Positions 1-11,195 of a stretch of DNA of 64,000 bases are shown piece after piece. Numbering within the stretch: the first letter of the stretch is position 1; every line of letters begins with the position of its first letter. The stretch covers positions 455,341,311 through 455,405,310 of the forward strand of contig NC_133538.1 of assembly GCF_048544455.1 (NCBI RefSeq), read 5' to 3'. The position numbers were made by a program, and so were the translations under genes. The notes beneath the pieces were generated by a model. The model saw nothing but the letters and a program-made list of their open reading frames with translations, did not search any database and was not told where the DNA came from. The stretch comes from Silene latifolia (lineage: Eukaryota; Streptophyta; Magnoliopsida; Caryophyllales; Caryophyllaceae).

Positions 1-469
1 CGGATTTTTGAAGAAAAAAAAAACATCCATTTTTCTTCATCTTCCTCTTCAAAACTTGATTAATAGTTGATCATAAAATAAAATATAATTCACATATAAT
101 AATATACATGATATAATATTATTAGTGTATAATATTACATAATACAAGGTTACTACTAAAAATTACCTAGTTAGTATTTTAGTAGTCATTTGGGATAATT
201 TTGGGTGCCACCAAAGGAGATTACCTATATTGGTAATTGGTGTTCTTGAAGGATCATCCATAATTTCATAGCTCAAGAACTACAAAGGTAGGAGACCTTT
301 GTAGTGCCCATATTTTGCCTTATACCAATGTAAGGAACTTATGTCTTAAGATGGTTTAAAACCATTCTCTTGTATTTTCTTTTGCATGCATGTAGATTTA
401 GACTAAACAAAGTTAATATGTAATTTTGATATCATAAGATGAGTATTTATTTAGTCTAAATAACTAACA
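1..469. other. Unassigned AT-rich sequence
   Basis: No reading frame or known domain is visible. The stretch ends abruptly at TAACTAACA (461-469), directly before sequence that reads as Tat-type polyprotein upstream of the reverse transcriptase. A short inverted pair, ACAAAGGT and ACCTTTGT, occurs near 281-303. The terminal AACA and the sharp switch would fit the end of an inserted LTR, possibly a solo LTR, whose left side lies outside the window. That is inference only, because no partner end or target duplication can be seen. Confidence 0.4.
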
Positions 470-1584
470 CCTGGATCCATAATGTTAAGGCTGTACCATC
501 AACCTATCATCAGTGCATCAAGGTTCCAACAGATTGGGGCATAGCCACAATCAAAGGAGAACACAAAGCAGCCCAAGAATGCTATACAGCAGCCTTGAAG
601 CCTTCCATGGCAGGTAAGTCTCTTGCATAACAATTATTGTACCCTGTCAGGAGCACTTATATGGCACCATCCATGATGGAAACAGATCAGGTAATCCTAG
701 ACCCCGAGTATCCTGACAGGTATGTTCTAGTAGGATCTGACGCCCCAGATTGTGTCAGGCCAGAACTGGTAAAATTTCTTAAAAATAAGTCATCTTGGTT
801 TGCTTGGTCTCGTTTTGATATGACTGGAATTAGTGATGATATAATTACGCATAAACTTAACATTGATCAATCTTTTAAGCCTGTGCATCAGAAAAGACGA
901 AAATTTGCACCTGAAAGAAAAGCGATAATTAACAAGGAAGTAGAAAAACTTCTGGATACAGGAATTATTAGGGAAGTAATGTACCCTGAATGGTTAGCTA
1001 ACGTGGTTGTTGTGCAGAAAAAGAATGGTAAATGGAGAGTTTGTGTAGATTACACTAACCTGAATAAGGCTTGCCCTAAGGATCCATTTCCCCCACCACA
1101 TATTGATGCTATGGTAGATGCCACAGCAGGGCATGAGATGCTGACTTTCATGGATGCCTCCAGTGGATTCAATCAAATAAAAATGCACCTTGCTTACCAG
1201 GAAAGTACTGCATTCATTACAGAACGAGGCATATACGGTTACACAGCCATGCCTTTCGGCATGAAGAATGCAGGGGCAACGTACCAGCGCCTGGTCAACA
1301 TGATGTTCAAGGATCAAATAAGTGATATCATGGAAGTCTATATAGACGACATGGTAGTAAAATCTAAAAATGCTGAAGATCATGTGAAGCATTTGGAAAT
1401 AGCATTCCAAATATTGGAAAAATACAACATGAAACTCAGCGCTACAAAGTGCCACTTCGGAGTCTCTGCAGGTAAGTTCCTTGGATATATGGTGACAAAA
1501 AGAGGCATAGAGGCCAGCCCTGAACAGATAAAAGCCATCCTGGAACTTCAATCACCCAAGTCTCACAAAGATATTCGAAATTGA
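470..1584 (+). pseudogene. Element G reverse transcriptase region
   Basis: The segment from about 470 reads as the Tat linker ahead of the polymerase (a QCIKVPTDWGIATI-like string followed by a KAAQECY-like string). The open part from 637 shows the Ty3/gypsy polymerase order: KKNGKWRVCVDY, then the catalytic-core start TFMDASSGFNQI, then MPFGMKNAGATYQR, then the YIDDMVV box. These motifs identify RNA-dependent DNA polymerase of a Ty3/gypsy element. The alternative of a host telomerase or LINE polymerase is excluded by the YIDD box and by the integrase downstream. It is part of a broken fossil element. Confidence 0.85.
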
Positions 1585-1880
1585 CAGTAGGGTAGCCGCC
1601 CGAATCGGTTCATATCAAGATCCTCCGAAAGGTGTAAAACATTTTACAACTCTGCTCGTAAAAAATAAATAGTTCCATTGGACACCGAGCTTGAAGCGAC
1701 CTTTCGGACTTAAAATCGTACTGTCATCTCCACCTTTACCGGGCTAAACCAGGAGAAAGGAGAACCTATGTCGATATATCTATCTCACACGACACACAAT
1801 AAAGTGCGATCCTGGTAAAGGAACAAGAAGGTCGAGAACATGTCATCTATTATGTAAGTAAAATACTGCTAGATACTGAA

Positions 1881-2893
1881 ATGAGGTATGGATTACTTGA
1901 AAAATATGTTTTAGCCTTAATTATGTCATGTGCTAAATTACGTCCTTATTTTGAGTGTCACCCCATCATAGTCAGGACCAACTTACCCATAAAATCTGTC
2001 CTACGCAAGCCTGAATTGTCAGGTAGGATGGCCAAGTGGTCAGTTCAGCTCAGTACATATGATATTACCTTTGAACCCAAGACAGCGATCAAATCGCAGG
2101 CCTTAGCAGACTTTGTGGCTGATTTTAGCCCTAACCTAGAACCTGACCTAAAAAAAGAAGTTAACCAATTAGAAATAAAACCCCAGACCAAGAATGGACT
2201 CTGTTCATAGATAGGGCATCCAATGCCAGGGGGACATGGTTAGGATTAGTGCTTAAATCGCCACAGGGAGACGTAATAGCTCAGGCTGTAAGCTGTGAGT
2301 TCAAAGCTACCAACAATAAAGCAGAATATGAAGCCCTGATAGCAGGCTTAAAGGTATGTCTAGACCTCGGTGTTCAAAACCTAAAGGTAAAAACTGATTC
2401 ACTTTTAATTGCTAATCAAATAAAGGGAATTTATACGGCTAAGGATGCAAAAATGATTTCGTATTTAGAACATGGAAAAAGCCTTACCGCTAAATTTGCT
2501 TTATTTGATATAGACCAAATACCAAGAGACCTGAACACCCAGGCTGATGCTTTGGCCAGCCTAGGTTCAAATTTTACTCCTGCAATTTTTGATAAAATAC
2601 CAATTGTTCATTTATTAGAGCCGGTTATCAGTAAAACTGAACAAGTCAACCTTGTCAATCAAAACAATAATTCTTGGACCAAACCTTATTATGATTGGTT
2701 CCTCCAAGGAATATTTCCTCAGAGCAGACATGAAGCAAGGGCTTTTAAAATCAGAGCTTCAACCTATTCTATCATCAATAACATTTTATTCAAGAGATCG
2801 CAGGCTGGACCATACCTGAGATGCTTAGATCCTGATGAAGCTAAACAAGTACTCCAAGAAATTCACGATGGACATTGTGGCAACCATAAATGA
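1881..2893 (+). pseudogene. Element G RNase H and archaeal-type RNase H-like region
   Basis: The first part (about 1881-2210) matches the retroviral-type RNase H tail and connection, with FECHPIIVRTNLPIKSVLRKPELSGRM as the recognisable stretch. The second part (about 2249-2893) has NNKAEYEALIAGLKVC and VKTDSLLIANQIKG, the hallmark of the additional RNase H of Tat elements. It ends with an integrase zinc-finger start (HDGHCGNHK). Two RNase H domains side by side are a known Tat feature and support the clade call. The role would be removing the RNA strand during reverse transcription. The region is fossil and broken. Confidence 0.75.
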
Positions 2894-3910
2894 GGAAAAA
2901 GCCTGGAAAGTAAAGTACTCAGGACAGGCTACTACTGGCCGACACTGAGGGCTGATTGCTTCGAATACTGTTCAAAATACGGAGCCTGTCAAGTTCATGC
3001 ACCAATAATACATCAGCCATCTGAACTTCTTCACTCAATTTCTGCACCCTGGCCATTCATGAAGTGGGACATGGATATTGTGGGGAAACTACCTATAGCT
3101 CCAGAACAGAAAGTATTTATGTTGGCCACGACCGTCTACTTTTCTAAATGGATCAAAGCTGACTCTTTCAGGCAGGTAACTGAGAAAGAAGTAATATCCT
3201 TCATCAGGGCAAATATCATTTGCAGATATGCAGTCCCATCAGAGATAGTATTTGACAACGGAACCCAATTTGTGGGGAAAAAGACTAAAGCATTTTGCCA
3301 AGAGTGGAACATTAACCTGGTCACATCGACCCCTGGATATCCAAAAGCTAATGGTCAGGCTGAATCTAGCAACAAGTTAGTCATAAGCTGCTTAAAGAAG
3401 AAACTGAAGAGAAGACGAGGTAGATGGGCTGAAGAACTTCCATTAGTGCTATGGGCAGACAAGACAACTCCGAAGACATCAACAGGCCAAACACCTTATT
3501 CTTTGGCGTATGGCTGTGAGGCTGTCATCCCTGCAGAGCTCCGGGTACCAACATCAAGGTATAGCCTGAACAATGTCGAAGTAAACAGCAGCCTAATACA
3601 AGATAACCTGGTCCCAGCAGAAGAACTAAAAGACGCTGCCAAAATCAGGATGGTATCATATCAACAAGCAGTAGCCAGAACTTACAACAAAAGCGTTAGG
3701 ATTAGAGTCTTCAGGGAAGGAGACCTTGTCCTACGAAAAGTTTTTCCAAATAAGAAGGAAAAATCAGCAGGCAAGCTAGCCCCTACGTGGGAAGGCCCTT
3801 ACTTAATTGACTCAATCGTCGGACAAGGAGCATACAAGCTCGAAACATTAGAAGGAGAAATGATACCAAGATCTTGGAATGTAACACATTTGAAACTATT
3901 CCATGTATAA
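2894..3910 (+). pseudogene. Element G integrase region
   Basis: Recognisable DDE integrase core: MKWDMDIVGKLP carries the first Asp, VFDNGTQFVGKK the second, and GYPKANGQAESSNK the Glu. A chromodomain-free C-terminal part follows, with the usual GPYLIDSIVGQGAYKLE segment and a WNVTHLKLFH end. This enzyme inserts the DNA copy into the chromosome. The zinc-binding start overlaps the end of the RNase H segment. The region belongs to the broken pol of G. Confidence 0.8.
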
Positions 3911-4754
3911 ATTCCATGTCAAGCCTGAACCAGGTAAAAACTATATCTTTGCTATCAGTGATTCAACCTGACGTGCTATCTTGAAAATTACGTGTTTCAC
4001 ATGTCCTATGTGCAATCCATGTCTATATATGCAACTAACCCAATTTCTCTTATTTTTGAATCCTGAACAATTATACATGATAAATGTTTATATGCATAAA
4101 TATTCGGGATTGAGGGCTACTCTACTATACATTAGACCTCTCATTTACGTACTTTTTAAAAAAAAACTTTTACACTTCACTATGCCTAACGAGTTGGTAA
4201 CCATCACCGGATACGGTAAATAGCAGGACCAATCATGCATGAACTAATTGCCTGACCTGACTAATTTGCTGCACACATCTACAACCGGCTGGACGCAGCA
4301 AGACGGTGCAAGGGCGTTTTATCCCGACCATCAGTCTAAATGCCTTCCTGACAGGCCGAATACCAAGCCCTCCAGTCAGGTAGGGGACATAAGCCCTCCT
4401 AACAGGCTGGTTTTCCCACCCCTTCAACCACTATGGCAAAAACTATATGTGGTTGAACGACTAACGACGGCTTTAATCGCAAGACAGGTTAACAGGGTCA
4501 AAAATTTAACAGGCTGACAGGACTGGAGGAACAAGGCTCAAAGAAAATCAAAAGCAACAAAGAATCAGGAAATAAGCAAAATAAGCCAATAAAGGCCATT
4601 ACCATCATAAATCCCTTACCTCCTGGGGCAAAGGCACCAAAATATTTGTCAAGGCCATGTATAACCTCCCTGATCCACCTACAAACAAGAAAATAAAATT
4701 GTTTGTCCAGGGACATCCCCCCTGGATGGGCCAATACCATCAAAGAAATTTAAA
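3911..4754. other. Element G spacer between integrase and antisense ORF
   Basis: About 840 bases without a supportable gene. It contains several CTGACAGG or CAGGCTGAC-like words (near 4340, 4400 and 4510), which recur in the G LTR around 14870. Short open frames here have no recognisable domains and I do not call them. Confidence 0.5.
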
Positions 4755-6161
4755 ATTACTGCTCCCCTTTGGAGACAGTACCAGCACTTCCACTCTTAGC
4801 CTGATTAACCTCAGCATCAACATCCTGCTCCCCTAGAGAATCGACCTCCAGTTCATTGCCCATATTATGCAAGTCAGGATATTTAGAGGCAGCAAAGACC
4901 ATCTCAGCTTCAGGGTTCTAGTTTGCCCTGGCCTCTAGAGGCTCTGACATAGCAGCCACTTTCCCCTTGATATAGAAATACAGGGAAGCATCATCAAGCT
5001 TGAACTCCAAATCGTCCCTCTCCAGGGTAAGCTCCTCATTCCTGTCTAGTGCCTCTTACAGAAGTTGTTTGCTTGAGCTTGCCTCAGCCTTGGCAGCATC
5101 CCTCTCAAAGATGTACCTTCAAAATTAGCGGTCCTGCGCCGGATCATCTCAAGCAAAATCCGATTCGGACTTGACTTATCATAATCAGATCTCATAAGAT
5201 CAATCCTGGCCACCAACGAAGTAGCCTGATAAGCATTATGGAGACATGCTGCAGCACCCTGAACAGAAACAGAAATAGTATAAATATTATGTTATAAAAA
5301 TAAAAAACCTCTAAATAAAAGATAGATACATTTCACTAGACTTAGCTTTGCTATTGCTAAGGGGGTGGGCGCCCAGATTGTATCTCGGCTACCCACCAAT
5401 TTCCTCTAAACTTTTGATTGATTGATTAATAAAAGTTTGCGTTTTTAAAAAAAACAATAATAATAATAAAAAAAATAATAATAAAAACTATATACCCCTC
5501 TCACAACAGCCAAGGCAATTGCCAAAAGGCTGACAGAATGATCTACTGAAGCAACTACCTGGGTAGCAGTCTCAATAGGATCAAGGGGGAGCATAACATC
5601 AGATTTGCAAGTAGCATAATCCATAATTTTCACCCTGGCAGCATCCACATTATCTACCCTGGCTCGCACTTCCTTAACTTGGGCAAACGGATCAATTTCT
5701 TCCACTTTCCTCTTCTAGGCTGCTGAACTTGTTTCAGCAGGGGCAACAGGAGTAGTAGAGACCTTGGGAGTAGCAGGAAACTCAGTTAAATCAATGACAG
5801 GCCCAGTATCACCACCTCCCTGGGAACTCTCCTCCTTGACCTTGGCCACCCTGGCAGAAAGATCAGCCATACCAAATCTGGCAAGGCGAGTAGATGACCT
5901 AGTTGCTATAACACGAGATACTATATTAGCAATAAAGACAGGCTATCATGAAAAAGCCAAAATAGAAAGAAAACTAAAACCAAAAAGAGAACAAAATGGA
6001 CTTACTGCCTGAAGTAGAAGCACTGGCAATTTTTGAGGGCTTGGGCACTCTAGCAGTACCTTAAGTCTTCAGGCAACGAGGGATGTGACTAGCCCCACAA
6101 CCAAGAGGCCAAGTCCTCTCCATTTGAGGAATGGCAAGAAAGGCAAAGATATTTGCAGTAG
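4755..6161 (-). pseudogene. Element G antisense ORF, 3' portion
   Basis: Minus-strand coding-like sequence continuing the antisense gene that starts at 14485 on the other side of element A. Visible coding-like stretches include an EEIDPFAQVKEVRARVDNVDAARVK helix-rich segment. Splice-like signals flank the segments: an acceptor TGTTCAG before a stretch reading GAACLHNAYQATSLV, and a donor near GAGGGGTATATAG. Introns in such antisense ORFs are plausible, but I infer them from signals only. The region ends near a TAA after an SPKGEQ-like string at about 4755. Heptad-like Val/Ala/Leu spacing suggests a coiled coil. Function is unknown. It is a fossil. Confidence 0.55.
5341..5460 (+). mobile_element. 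Possible SINE or LINE 3' tail in a putative intron
   Basis: A compact non-coding block with GGGGGTGGGCGCCC, then GTATCTCGGCTACCC, then GATTGATTGATTAATAAAA, ending in an A-run and AAT repeats. It lies in what looks like an intron of G's antisense ORF. The GC-rich start and the A/AAT-rich tail resemble the 3' end of a plant non-LTR element. I cannot see a clear target duplication, so this is a tentative call. Confidence 0.3.
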
Positions 6162-8609
6162 TGTAACACCCCGATTTATGAAGGAGCCTTTAGCAAGACA
6201 TTCCCTAATAAACCGGACGGTTACCATCTCGGTTTCTCGAGGTAGTGAATAACAAATTAAACTCCCAGCCAAATTATATAATTACTTTAACTTAATTATT
6301 ACAAAACCTCTTTTACATCAAAATAACAAAGAACTAACATAAATAAAAGTGAAAGTCTTCTAAATGATGATCTAGCTACTAAGTCTTCTGATCCAGTGTC
6401 GCACGCCCATCAAGCTCCCATCCTATCTCTTAAACCTGTCAAGTCTGCTCCCCAATATTTGGATCGTCACAGGTGTTCAAGAATACACAGGGTCAACCAC
6501 GAGGTTGAGTAGGGAATACAATGAAACAACAAAATATGGTATGCATGCTCCTCCGTCACCTCCACCTCCATCTCAACTCATATCTCATAACCCGGAACGC
6601 CCAGCCATACCGATCCCCGGTAGACTATATATCGACCGTAGCCGTCCGCCCGACTCATGTTGAGGACACCAGGGCAAGTCTGCGAGAACCCGCCCGGGCC
6701 TTATCACAACATCATCTTCACCACACCACATCACCACAACATCCTCCATCTCCAATGCATATGAATGCTCAAAAGAAATTAATGCAACACAATATATATA
6801 TTATTGAACTGATCATTCATAAAATCATGCCGGTTACCAAATGTTGTGATAACATACTCAATACGATCAATTCAAATCAATCACCTTCCAAAGATATGAA
6901 TCATAACGTAAATCAACAACCACGAATCAAGTCAGCATTCACAGTTTGGTCATATGAAACACAAACAAGTCAACACAATTCAACATCAACGATAATAAGT
7001 CAAGTGTATTTCCCTACCTCAGTACCGCAGTCAAATGGACAGATGCTCAATAATATTCCACAACAAATTCGCCCTCTGAAGATAAAGAAATGATAAACAA
7101 TTACTTAAACTATTCCCGTTCCCAAAATAGAAAATTACTAAAAATAGAAACTTCTTAAAAATGGAAAGTTTTCTTAAATGGAAACTTTCCCGATATAGCA
7201 GCTTTTCCATTTTAACAAACCCGACTCAAAACCCATCTCTAAATATTTTAAATAACTCGGGAATTAAATTAACTAACTAAGAATACGACAAATTAACGAA
7301 TTATAACGATTAAATCTACGACAAAACCGTTTCAAAACCATGGTCACTCTGGACCGTAAACATAACTCGGCTCAAAGGCCCCATAGCTCATAACTCAATA
7401 CCAATAACCAATTTCCATCTCAATTCTAATATCGATATTGTCAAATATTCCATTAAAGGAACTGCTCAACACTTAAAGTACAAGACTTTAAGCTACTCAC
7501 CCACGAGTCATGGTCAAAGAAAACGATAACAAAAACACAATACAATTAATCCATAAAATATACTTCGTACAATGAAAGTTGCCAAATTTCCAAAGCTCAT
7601 CGTAAAACAGTTCAAGGTAAAAGGAATCGACGAATGAAACACAATACGAAAACTTGTTATCACATGATGCCAGAATAAAATATTGTTCATTTCATTATCT
7701 CGACGCTTTGATCAAATATCAAGCAAGATTACACACTAACACTAATGTACGCACTAACTTCTCATTCCCATATGTATGTAAAGCTAATTTACGTCCCCAA
7801 GCATCCAATCATCCTGAAATATTCATTATAATATGAACACCACATAGCCTTTATCTTTAAGCGTGCAATTTTCTAATTGCTTTCAAACCCAACGTCACAC
7901 TAACACTAATTTCGTCTTCACAAACCCGCATATGAACTCAACCCGTCTCACAAACAATGATAAAAAAAAAGTAATTATTACTATTATAATTAATCCATAT
8001 ATAATAACAACAATTACCATCAAATTCCAATAAAATATCACCATATCATTTCAAATAAAAAGAAAACAATTAGCAGATATTCCAAACAACCCCGAACAAT
8101 ATTAATAATAATAGGATCGTTAGAATCGTGTTACCTCAAATTGACCGAAGATTGCTGCAACGGAAAAACCAACAAATCGACATAGGTTTATAACAAGAAT
8201 AGAATGGTCCGTGATTGTTAAAAGTGATATTGAATGATGATGATAATTATAATGGAGTATGGTGTGAATATTAAATTAGAGAAAAGATGACAGAGAAGTC
8301 GATGACTACAATTCATGGATTAGCAAATAAAGTTAGGCGGCTAAAGAAGGGACCAAAAGATTAGTAGATATGACAAAGGGTTAAAACCCTATTAATAGAT
8401 CAACCGATTTCAAAGCTCTCTTATATTTTTATTTTAAATTCTTTTTTTTTTAACCCAAAATATAATATTAGAATATATAAAATAAATAAATTAGTAATTG
8501 AAACATTAAAATATTTGGGATATTACAATCTTCCCCACTTGAAAGGAACTTCGTCCTCGAAGTTCGACAATGAAATTAAAACAAATTTGAAAATTTGAGT
8601 GGTATTACA
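6162..8609 (-). repeat. Element A, left LTR (3' LTR of the minus-strand element)
   Basis: Starts TGTAACACCCCG and ends GGTATTACA, matching 11196-13638 over its full length. It contains an inner pseudo-end GATATTACA near 8519-8527, followed by a purine-tract-like block and a TTCGTCCTCGAA word, all repeated in the right LTR. A block at about 7405-7530 is closely shared with element E's LTR (about 54915-55045). Short open frames in it (for example near 6521 and 7654) are repeated in the right LTR but have no domain and are not called. Confidence 0.88.
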
Positions 8610-8640
8610 TTCCACCCACCTTAAAAATAAAGTTCGTCCT
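8610..8640 (-). promoter_or_regulatory. Element A polypurine tract and polyprotein-end relic
   Basis: On the minus strand this reads as a purine run AAGGTGGGTGGAA touching the LTR start TGTAATACC, preceded by GTTCGAGGACGAAC. The purine run is the expected primer for second-strand synthesis. The GAGGACGAA word is what remains of the polyprotein C-terminus in this group. Confidence 0.7.
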
Positions 8641-11180
8641 CGAACTTAAATTTTAAAATAAATGACAACTCAAAATCTAAGAAGAGTTTAAAAAGTTAAA
8701 AGAGCGGTGCCAAGATGTGACGATCTCAACACCTGACCAAGAAACAACCCGTCATCACCACCGTCCCTTCACACGCACTCCCACGCTCCCACGCGCCGCC
8801 TCTAGCCCGTGTCAGCCACCAGCCCAAACCCCCAGTTAGCCAGATCGTAAACCATCAAGATTTTACACTCCTATCCTCCTTAAAACATGGTTACGTCCCC
8901 GTAACCCCATTATAAAATTCCACATCCAATGTTCAAGAAGATTACTGAAACAATAGACACAAATCATCTGATAAGCTAATTACTCTATACTGGCAACTAG
9001 CATCCGACTTTTCAAGCAACAAAACACACTTGTAATTTTCATGCTACGCATTACACAAAATCAAGGTAGCAATTACTTGGATGCTTTGACACCAAATTAA
9101 CACATTTACATCAATGTAGACAATCAACTAACTCATAGTTCATACTTGACGAATTAAAATATTTCATATCAGTAATCATATCATAGAAGTAAAATCCATA
9201 TTTCTGCAAATCAGGTTTAGAGAAAGACACTAGGCAAAATTCAAGCAATGTAATAGCGTTTGTATAATTGAGACTACTTTACATAAAACCCACCGAAACA
9301 AATAAGATTATATTATCATATAACAAGGTTCATACTCATATCATATGCCTACCGTTCATGCTACAGAATTCATATAAGAGTATTACATGGTTACATCACA
9401 TAATTCATATTTGATTAAACTTTTATATGAAACTCACATAACTTACAATTTCAACAATCAAACATCATGCAACAACTTTACATAACCGCTTAGCTATTTT
9501 GCGAGCTATTATCATTTTTAGGAAATATAATGAATAAACTAATCATAGGAAAGAGAATCAATTGCAAAGCTTAAGGAATTTATTTATAACAAATTTTACA
9601 ACTCAGTTGGTCGGAACAAAAACTTTACAAAGAATTAGACAAAATTGGGCAACTTGCAAAAATCACTATTAAATAACGACTCGTTAAGATTTTACGTGGC
9701 TTATCATTTTCAAAACGTGAATGAATATTCTAAACAGTGGAGTTGGAATTATGCATAAACAATAAACACGTTTTAAATGGTTTCTTTTTCAAAAACATGG
9801 GTCGAAACAGAACTGTGCATTAACAATCTGACCACTGTCAACTAAAATATTTATTTCTCTCAAAATATAATTCATATTAGCATGCAGCTAAAGCATTAAA
9901 AGCGAAATCAGAATGTTATCACACATAAAATTTTCACCATCATATAGAGAACACATTTTAAATGGCAGCCTGTACAAACAAGGTACATTCTGGAATTTAT
10001 TAAAATTTTTGGTTCCTTTAAATTACTTCACATTATCACACAACCATTCTTCCTCCAACACATGTTACATATCATTTGAGGCATAGAAATCACGTTGCAC
10101 CATATATATGTAATTGCCATCTAGAAAACGGTAAAGATTGCGAAACCGAAAATAAAATCAACTAAATAACTCAATAATCATGTATGTATTGACAATGCAT
10201 TAGTTTCTCATCGTAACAATCACAACTTATATAAATACGAAAATATATACTAGAAATCAATAAGGTGTAACTTATTGAATACTAACCTTATAACTAAATT
10301 AAATGTATATAATTAGACGTAAAAATTGGCATGAAATTTTCAATACACAACTATATAACATTCATGGCTTAGGGCAACATATTCCACATACCACTAGACA
10401 TGGATTGCTAAGGCAATTAGTAAAATAATAACAATCATAAATCTCAAAATTCGATCACATTTGCCTAGTAAGAAAAACAGTAAACTCTTGCAAAGAATAA
10501 GACATTCAACAAGAAGTATATACACACTTAGAATAACAGCAAAACAATTATCAACGGACACGACACTCGTTTCGGTCTACTAGCTTTACACATAGGACTT
10601 AACTTGATTCTTCATCCTGTAACAACATAGCCTGGTTGGCTCTACTAACCATTCCAGTCAATCATGGTTATATCCCTCCTACATCTAACCTCTTAGGTAC
10701 CTATAGCTTATGGTGCCTCTATCATCAACTCATTAAACATATCATTATATTATATCTCTACCTAAGGGTTCAGGGATCAGAAAGCCGCATGCATATCATC
10801 ATATAATTCATAATTCACAACTCATGTCATCCATACACTAAAATTTCACTCAATTATTCAAATAAGTCAGCATGCCACTATCAACCATATTTTTTTCATT
10901 GCACATCTTTAACCATGTATCACATCATTACTTACCTCATTCCGCTCCTGCAAAACTTTTAGTATAATATAGGCAAGGTCTGATCCTTTATTTGTTACTA
11001 CCCACTCTCTGCATCACTCAAGGGTTACCAGGTTAGACTGAAAGGGCCGTGGCTTGGTTTGAGGGGCCCCTAACTCATTCCAATCTGGGGCTCCTAACGA
11101 TTACTAGCCTGGTTCATTTTATTTGACTCTTCCTATATTCATTATTTTTGTTCATTTGTTTTTAGGCCTGAGGATCGTTC
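8641..11180. other. Element A interior, non-coding
   Basis: About 2.5 kb of AT-rich sequence without a coding domain. A C-rich patch at roughly 8740-8870 (CCGTCATCACCACCGTCCC and similar) stands out from the AT-rich surroundings. The last 100 bases before the primer site resemble the matching part of elements B1 and B2 (TTCATTTTATTTGACTC and following), so A and B share an ancestor. Confidence 0.7.
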
Positions 11181-11193
11181 GCTCTGATACCAC
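11181..11193 (-). promoter_or_regulatory. Element A primer binding site (initiator tRNA-Met type)
   Basis: Plus-strand GCTCTGATACCAC is the complement of GTGGTATCAGAGC, the standard plant initiator tRNA-Met primer site. It lies two bases from the right LTR and fixes the element's minus orientation. Confidence 0.85.
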
Positions 11194-11195
11194 TT

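Noticed and set aside
6521-7093. A 190-codon open frame in A's LTR
   Set aside because: Low-complexity His/Gln/Asn composition, not kept at the same length in the sister LTR, and no domain.
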